NCBI RefSeq assembly: GCF_000262755.1
Contig: NZ_AFEU01000003.1
Location: 496,001-560,000 of the forward strand
DNA: 64,000 bases
Direction of reading: 5' to 3'
From: Bacillus methanolicus PB1
GTDB taxonomy: Bacteria; Bacillota; Bacilli; Bacillales; Cytobacillaceae
Positions 60,217 to 64,000 of this stretch are shown here, one piece after another. The first letter of the stretch is position 1, and each line of letters opens with the position of its first letter. Both the position numbers and the translations under genes were made by a program. The notes beneath the pieces were generated by a model that was not told the DNA's origin, searched no databases, and saw only the letters and a list, made by a program, of their open reading frames with translations.

Positions 60217-61590
60217 GTGAAACTACCTGAAAATTTTATTGCGAAAATGTCCGGTCTTCTTGATAACGAAGCTGAAGCATTTTTTCATACATACACGAAT
60301 GAAAAAGCAAGCGGATTAAGGATAAATCCAATAAAAATATCTTCTGAACAATGGGAGCGTCTTTCTCCTTTTTCCCTGCAAAAAATTCCATTTGTTCAAA
60401 ACGGCTATTATTATGACCCAGACATAGATCAGCCCGGAAAACATCCTTATCACGCCGCAGGTTTGTACTATATTCAAGAGCCGAGCGCCATGTTTGTCGC
60501 CGAACAGCTCGATCCTAAAGGGACTGAAAAAGTTCTTGATTTATGTGCTGCACCAGGCGGAAAGACGACCCAGTTAGCCGGGTTAATGAATAATAAAGGC
60601 TTGCTTTTGGCTAATGAAATTCATCCAAAGCGCGCCAAAGCACTGTCCGAAAACATTGAACGCCTCGGCATTACAAATACGGTTGTGACAAATGAAACAC
60701 CGGAGAAATTGGCAGAAAGATTCCCCGGCTACTTCGATAAAATTCTTGTCGATGCCCCATGCTCCGGGGAAGGAATGTTCCGAAAAGATGAAGAGGCAAT
60801 TGAGTTTTGGAGCGAACAGCATGTTGAAGCCTGTGCTTTACAGCAAAGAAAGATAATGGACTCAGCTTATAAAATGCTGAAAGAAGGCGGTGTTCTCGTT
60901 TATTCGACATGCACGTTTTCTCCCGAAGAAAATGAACAAGTGATTGAATATTTTATAGAAAAATATCCGGATATGGAATTGATCGATATACAAAAACCAC
61001 CAGGAGTAGATAATGGCAATCCCGCATGGTCAAAAACGAAAAATAGTGAATTAGCGCATACAGCAAGACTTTGGCCGCACCACCTGAAAGGTGAAGGGCA
61101 TTTCGCAGCAAAGCTGCGCAAAAACGGGACCGGAACCCCGGTACGTGTAAAGCAGGCCTTTAGCAATGTCACAAAAAATCAGGTGTCTGATTACTTTAAG
61201 TTTGTGAAAGAAAGTTTATCCCGAATCCCTTTCGAAAATTTATTTTTGTTTAATCACAAACTTTATTCCCTTCCGGAAGACTGCTTTGATTTGTCGGGTT
61301 TAAAAGTTCTCCGTGCCGGCCTTCACTTAGGGGAATTGAAGAAAAACCGCTTTGAGCCGAACCATGCACTTGCCCTGGCGCTAAAGCAGGAAGAGGCTGT
61401 CCATACATTTTCTCTTACAGATGAAAGTGACAATTGGCTTCGTTACGTAAAAGGAGAAACTTTTTCCAGCGAAGGAGACAGGGGCTGGATGCTGATTACG
61501 ATAGACGGCTTCCCGCTTGGATGGGGAAAAGAAGCAAAAGGAACATTAAAGAATTTCTATCCAAAAGGCCTTCGAATACAGGGGGCATAA
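60217..61590 (+). CDS. RsmF/NOL1-Nop2-type RNA m5C methyltransferase
   Basis: 457 residues. An N-terminal RNA-binding part precedes the class I methyltransferase core: SAM motif I VLDLCAAPGGKTTQLAGLM, the motif IV catalytic pair DAPCSGEGMFRK and motif VI STCTFSPEENEQ with the nucleophile cysteine. A C-terminal PUA-like extension runs from about residue 300. It methylates cytosine in rRNA or tRNA. GTG 60217 follows AAAGGAGCTTGTTT. Gap 60004-60216 contains no gene. Confidence 0.9.
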   Translation: MKLPENFIAKMSGLLDNEAEAFFHTYTNEKASGLRINPIKISSEQWERLSPFSLQKIPFVQNGYYYDPDIDQPGKHPYHAAGLYYIQEPSAMFVAEQLDPKGTEKVLDLCAAPGGKTTQLAGLMNNKGLLLANEIHPKRAKALSENIERLGITNTVVTNETPEKLAERFPGYFDKILVDAPCSGEGMFRKDEEAIEFWSEQHVEACALQQRKIMDSAYKMLKEGGVLVYSTCTFSPEENEQVIEYFIEKYPDMELIDIQKPPGVDNGNPAWSKTKNSELAHTARLWPHHLKGEGHFAAKLRKNGTGTPVRVKQAFSNVTKNQVSDYFKFVKESLSRIPFENLFLFNHKLYSLPEDCFDLSGLKVLRAGLHLGELKKNRFEPNHALALALKQEEAVHTFSLTDESDNWLRYVKGETFSSEGDRGWMLITIDGFPLGWGKEAKGTLKNFYPKGLRIQGA

Positions 61591-61641
61591 TTAAGTGAAA
61601 CTACCATCAGCGAAATGTTTACCGCCCGTAAATGAAGGTTA

Positions 61642-61694
61642 AAGAGGGCAGGCAAAATACGGTAGAAAATCCGTAAGAGCCTTGCCCTTTTTTT
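61642..61694 (+). terminator. Terminator after the RNA methyltransferase
   Basis: GAGGGCAGGC pairs with GCCTTGCCC, with an inner TACGG/CCGTA stem, and TTTTTTTAC follows on the plus strand. It overlaps the very end of ypmS. Confidence 0.75.
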
Positions 61695-62271
61695 ACTTAG
61701 TTGGAACTACCAATGTGAATTGAATATCGTCTTCTTTCAAATCGAATTTATTTACTTTCACTTTAATATCGCTTTTCAGCTTCAATTTTTGAAGAGCTAC
61801 ATAAACCATTTCGTCATTTGGAACAATTGTTACCCAATCGGGAAGATGATAGCTGTCGCGGACAATATTTAGAACGTAGGAAACCGGCAGCTGCAGCTGG
61901 CCGATGGAAATCGATTTTTGCTTTAAAACGAGATTACCGTTCTTTAAAGCTTCCGGTTCAAATGTTAATTTCAACTCAAGATCCCTGCCGAAAACAGGCA
62001 TCGTTCCGTATAATTCCACTTCGTCCCTGAGCAAAACCTTGTAATCGACAGGACCGGTTAACCCTTCTTTTTTAAGATAATGATTAATGACTTTGTTCAA
62101 ATCTTCTTTATTAGTATCAATAACAAACTTCACATCCTCGCCATTATCCACTCTTGCCATTTCTGTTTCCTTATTATCAGAAGGCAAGTTAATGAGAAAA
62201 AATAAAACAGCAACAAACACAATATTGATCCCAAGCAAAAGAAAAAACACTATTTTCCATTTGTTTTTCAT
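61693..62271 (-). CDS. ypmS: YpmS family protein (DUF2140)
   Basis: 192 residues: a membrane anchor (WKIVFFLLLGINIVFVAVLF) and an extracytoplasmic domain (TNKEDLNKVINHYLKKEGLT, YGTMPVFGRDLELKLTFEPE). Matches YpmS. Starts 5 bases after ypmR. B. subtilis gene order ypmQ-ypmR-ypmS is kept. Confidence 0.9.
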   Translation of the reverse strand: MKNKWKIVFFLLLGINIVFVAVLFFLINLPSDNKETEMARVDNGEDVKFVIDTNKEDLNKVINHYLKKEGLTGPVDYKVLLRDEVELYGTMPVFGRDLELKLTFEPEALKNGNLVLKQKSISIGQLQLPVSYVLNIVRDSYHLPDWVTIVPNDEMVYVALQKLKLKSDIKVKVNKFDLKEDDIQFTLVVPTK

Positions 62272-62276
62272 CTTAT

Positions 62277-63110
62277 CTAGTTCTCCTCTTTTTTCGCAGT
62301 GATCCTTTCTTTAGTGAGCTCCTCAAATCCCTGGCTTTCAAGGGTTTGGAACATTCTTTCTGCAATTAGTTTATACCCTATATCATTTGGATGAAAATAA
62401 TCCTTATGCAGTAAATTCTCCGGCGATTCCATGAAAATATCTGCTACCTCAACAAAATAAGCTTTGTCATATTGTGAAAGAATCGTTTTGCTTGTATTGT
62501 TCCAGTCAGAAATGACTAAATTCATTTCTTTAATATCAGAAAACCATTTAAAGAATGGATTGTACAGTCCAAGCAGCAAAACGGTGCTGTCCGGATTAAG
62601 CGTTTTAATCCTAAAAATAATTTTATTTAATCGGTCCTTATACAATTCTTTTTCCCCTTCAAAATCCTTTAGCCTTAAATCCGAAAAATTTTCCCGGACC
62701 ACTTTCATGACGTCATTGCCGCCGATCGTAATGACAACAATATCAGCCTCTTTAACAGCTTTCTTCACTTCAATTGTTTCCAGCCGTTCTAACAGCTGTG
62801 ACGTTTTATGTCCTCTTACTCCAAAATTATAAAATTCGGCATTGTTGATGGACTTCTTTTTTTCAAGCATTTTTTCAAGATAAGGCAAATAACCGCCACG
62901 CCCCGTACTGTCGCCGACACCTTCTGTCAAAGAATCTCCGATAGATACAACTTGAATATCCTTTGGAAAGAATTCTTCGGGAAGTTCTTGTTTTAAACTA
63001 ATTCCGGTTTGTTTAATAGAATTAACCCTTTCGGTTCCGGGAAAAGGAGAATAATTGCAAATAACGAAAAGAAAAAAGCAGATAAAAAGAAAGGTTAGCA
63101 CCTTTTTCAT
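62277..63110 (-). CDS. ypmR: YpmR lipase/esterase of the GDSL family
   Basis: 277 residues with a signal anchor and GDSL blocks: VVSIGDSLTEGVGDSTGRGG (block I), FGVRGHKTSQLLERL (block II, Gly), VITIGGNDVMKV (block III) and KDYFHPNDIGYKLIAERMF (block V, D/H). Extracytoplasmic hydrolase, substrate unknown. ATG 63110 follows AGGTGATTTG. Confidence 0.92.
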   Translation of the reverse strand: MKKVLTFLFICFFLFVICNYSPFPGTERVNSIKQTGISLKQELPEEFFPKDIQVVSIGDSLTEGVGDSTGRGGYLPYLEKMLEKKKSINNAEFYNFGVRGHKTSQLLERLETIEVKKAVKEADIVVITIGGNDVMKVVRENFSDLRLKDFEGEKELYKDRLNKIIFRIKTLNPDSTVLLLGLYNPFFKWFSDIKEMNLVISDWNNTSKTILSQYDKAYFVEVADIFMESPENLLHKDYFHPNDIGYKLIAERMFQTLESQGFEELTKERITAKKEEN

Positions 63111-63187
63111 CAAATCACCTGCCTCATAATTTTATCCTTTATTATAACATGATTAGGAATCATCAAAGGAAAAATGCATCTGTACAG

Positions 63188-63215
63188 AAAAAAATAGGCC
63201 TTCTTCCGGCCTATT
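63188..63215 (-). terminator. Terminator overlapping the ypmQ stop
   Basis: ATAGGCC/GGCCTAT hairpin (63194-63214) whose 5' arm contains the ypmQ stop codon; T-rich on the minus strand. It separates ypmQ from ypmR. Confidence 0.7.
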
Positions 63216-63789
63216 GTAGTGCTTTTATATCACTTATTATTTCATCGTAAGGTACTTCATTTAAACCTGAATATTCTTTCATCACATTTCCATTCTTGTC
63301 AATTAGGTAGAAGCTTGTTCCATGAATCACCTGATCGCCCTGCTCCGGTTTTTTTACTAACGCTTTAAAATTGTCAAGCGCAAATTTTTCAATTTCTTCC
63401 TGCTTATATCCTGTTAGAAAATGCCAGTTACTTTGATCGGCGTGGTACTTTTCGCCATACTTTTTCAAAGTTTCAGGATCATCAACAGCCGGATCGACGC
63501 TGAACGAAACAAATTCTATCTTCTCAATTCCTTTTTCTTTCACCTTTTTTTGCAGTTTTGCCATGTTAAAAGTCATCGGAGGGCAAACATCCGCACAATT
63601 CGTAAAGATAAAATCCGCAATCCAAACTTTTCCTTCAAGATCTTTTAAACCAAAAGGTTCTCCATTTTGGTTTGTGAAATTAAAATCTTTAAGGGGTCTA
63701 TTGATCGGGTTCTCTATTTTATTTTGACCGCACGCAGAAAGGATCAGTACGAAAATAAGTACTGTCAAGCCCATCAACTTTCGATTCAT
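63211..63789 (-). CDS. ypmQ: SCO1/SenC-family copper chaperone-like lipoprotein YpmQ
   Basis: 192 residues with lipobox LSAC and a thioredoxin-like fold. The copper site is present: CADVC in FTNCADVCPPMTFNMA and the distal histidine in VIHGTSFYLID. Sco proteins deliver copper to cytochrome c oxidase CuA. ATG 63789 after CAGGTGAATGTAATTT. Confidence 0.95.
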   Translation of the reverse strand: MNRKLMGLTVLIFVLILSACGQNKIENPINRPLKDFNFTNQNGEPFGLKDLEGKVWIADFIFTNCADVCPPMTFNMAKLQKKVKEKGIEKIEFVSFSVDPAVDDPETLKKYGEKYHADQSNWHFLTGYKQEEIEKFALDNFKALVKKPEQGDQVIHGTSFYLIDKNGNVMKEYSGLNEVPYDEIISDIKALQ

Positions 63790-63900
63790 AAATTACATTC
63801 ACCTGCTATTCTTATATACTTGAGATTTATTCTAGCAAACGATTATGAAAGAAGAAAGAAAAATATTTAACAAACTTGTGAAACTCGACTTGAAACACAT

Positions 63901-63933
63901 AAAAAGAGTACCGGCGCCCCGATACTCAGAATG
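63901..63933 (-). terminator. Terminator before ypmQ
   Basis: GAGTATCGG / CCGGTACTC stem with a GGCG loop, followed on the minus strand by TTTTTATG; ends the partial gene at 63936. Confidence 0.7.
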
Positions 63934-63935
63934 TT

Positions 63936-64000
63936 TTAAGCATTATTCTTTAATTCTGTCGAATTGAAAATTTGTTCATAAACAGGCCATTTCAGCACTC
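63936..64000 (-). CDS. C-terminal end of a small protein, probably YpmP (DUF2535)
   Basis: Only 21 codons are in the window: VLKWPVYEQIFNSTELKNNA and a stop, directly followed by a terminator. In B. subtilis ypmP precedes ypmQ and its C-terminus, as I recall it, has a similar LKW...YEQIF...LKNNA pattern. The name rests on synteny and a short match, so it is tentative. Confidence 0.45.
   Translation of the reverse strand, partial: VLKWPVYEQIFNSTELKNNA

Overview
The window is a low-GC Firmicutes chromosome segment from an endospore-forming member of the Bacillaceae. Support comes from spore genes (sspH-like SASP, spo0M, yjcZ, CotP/Hsp20-like protein), strong AGGAGG-type ribosome binding sites, frequent GTG/TTG starts, and two blocks with Bacillus subtilis gene order: ctpA-yodJ-deoD-yodL-(spo0M)-yozD-yodN-yozE-yokU-kamA-yodP-yodQ-yodR-yodS-yodT and (ypmP)-ypmQ-ypmR-ypmS with msr nearby. 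It is not B. subtilis itself: an IS110 element, an extra sigma-54 activator inside the lysine locus, a fused msrAB and several unrelated genes interrupt that order. I do not name a species. There are no rRNA genes, tRNAs, CRISPR arrays or prophage modules.

Layout. 1-4200: end of a SulP transporter, a frameshifted DUF421 gene, sspH, ykvA and an IS110-family element with a candidate bridge RNA. 4200-9650: cold-shock genes, glpD behind a terminator-bearing leader, and the two-component NHEJ pair ku/ligD. 9770-15410: dapF, a HipA-like kinase, and the riboflavin operon ribD-ribE-ribBA-ribH under an FMN riboswitch. 15500-28100: ResA-like thioredoxin, a GMC oxidoreductase pair, uppP, an amidohydrolase, a GNAT gene behind a complex structured leader, MATE transporter, an atypical SDR and a CAP-domain secreted protein. 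28600-36800: yvrJ/DUF2922/DUF1659 cassette, a broken HTH gene, a sensor-regulator-propeller-FixH-like locus, small unknowns and a MarR regulator. 37000-45800: LytR-CpsA-Psr protein, ctpA, yodJ, deoD, yodL, spo0M, yozD, yodN, yozE, yokU. 45800-53900: the lysine/beta-lysine degradation cluster (kamA, sigma-54 activator, yodP, yodQ, yodR, yodS, yodT). 54000-64000: a gene remnant, an FAD protein, yjcZ, SGNH hydrolases, msrAB, an RNA m5C methyltransferase and ypmS-ypmR-ypmQ.

How the parts work together. KamA isomerises lysine to beta-lysine, YodP probably N-acetylates it, and YodT, YodQ, YodR and YodS look like the aminotransferase, deacylase-like and CoA-transferase steps of onward catabolism. 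A good -24/-12 element in front of kamA, next to a RocR-type activator gene, implies sigma-54 control that I would not have predicted from the B. subtilis sporulation operon.

The most unusual content is non-coding: (i) a leader RNA at about 23520-23675 with mutually exclusive helices and a sequestered Shine-Dalgarno; (ii) repeated terminator cassettes whose outer GGCTGACTCA-type arms enclose different inner modules, including an approximately 87-bp GGGTCTGACC-bounded element present in three near-identical copies; (iii) five degenerate tandem arrays from three sequence families, all with a period of about 20-21 bp.
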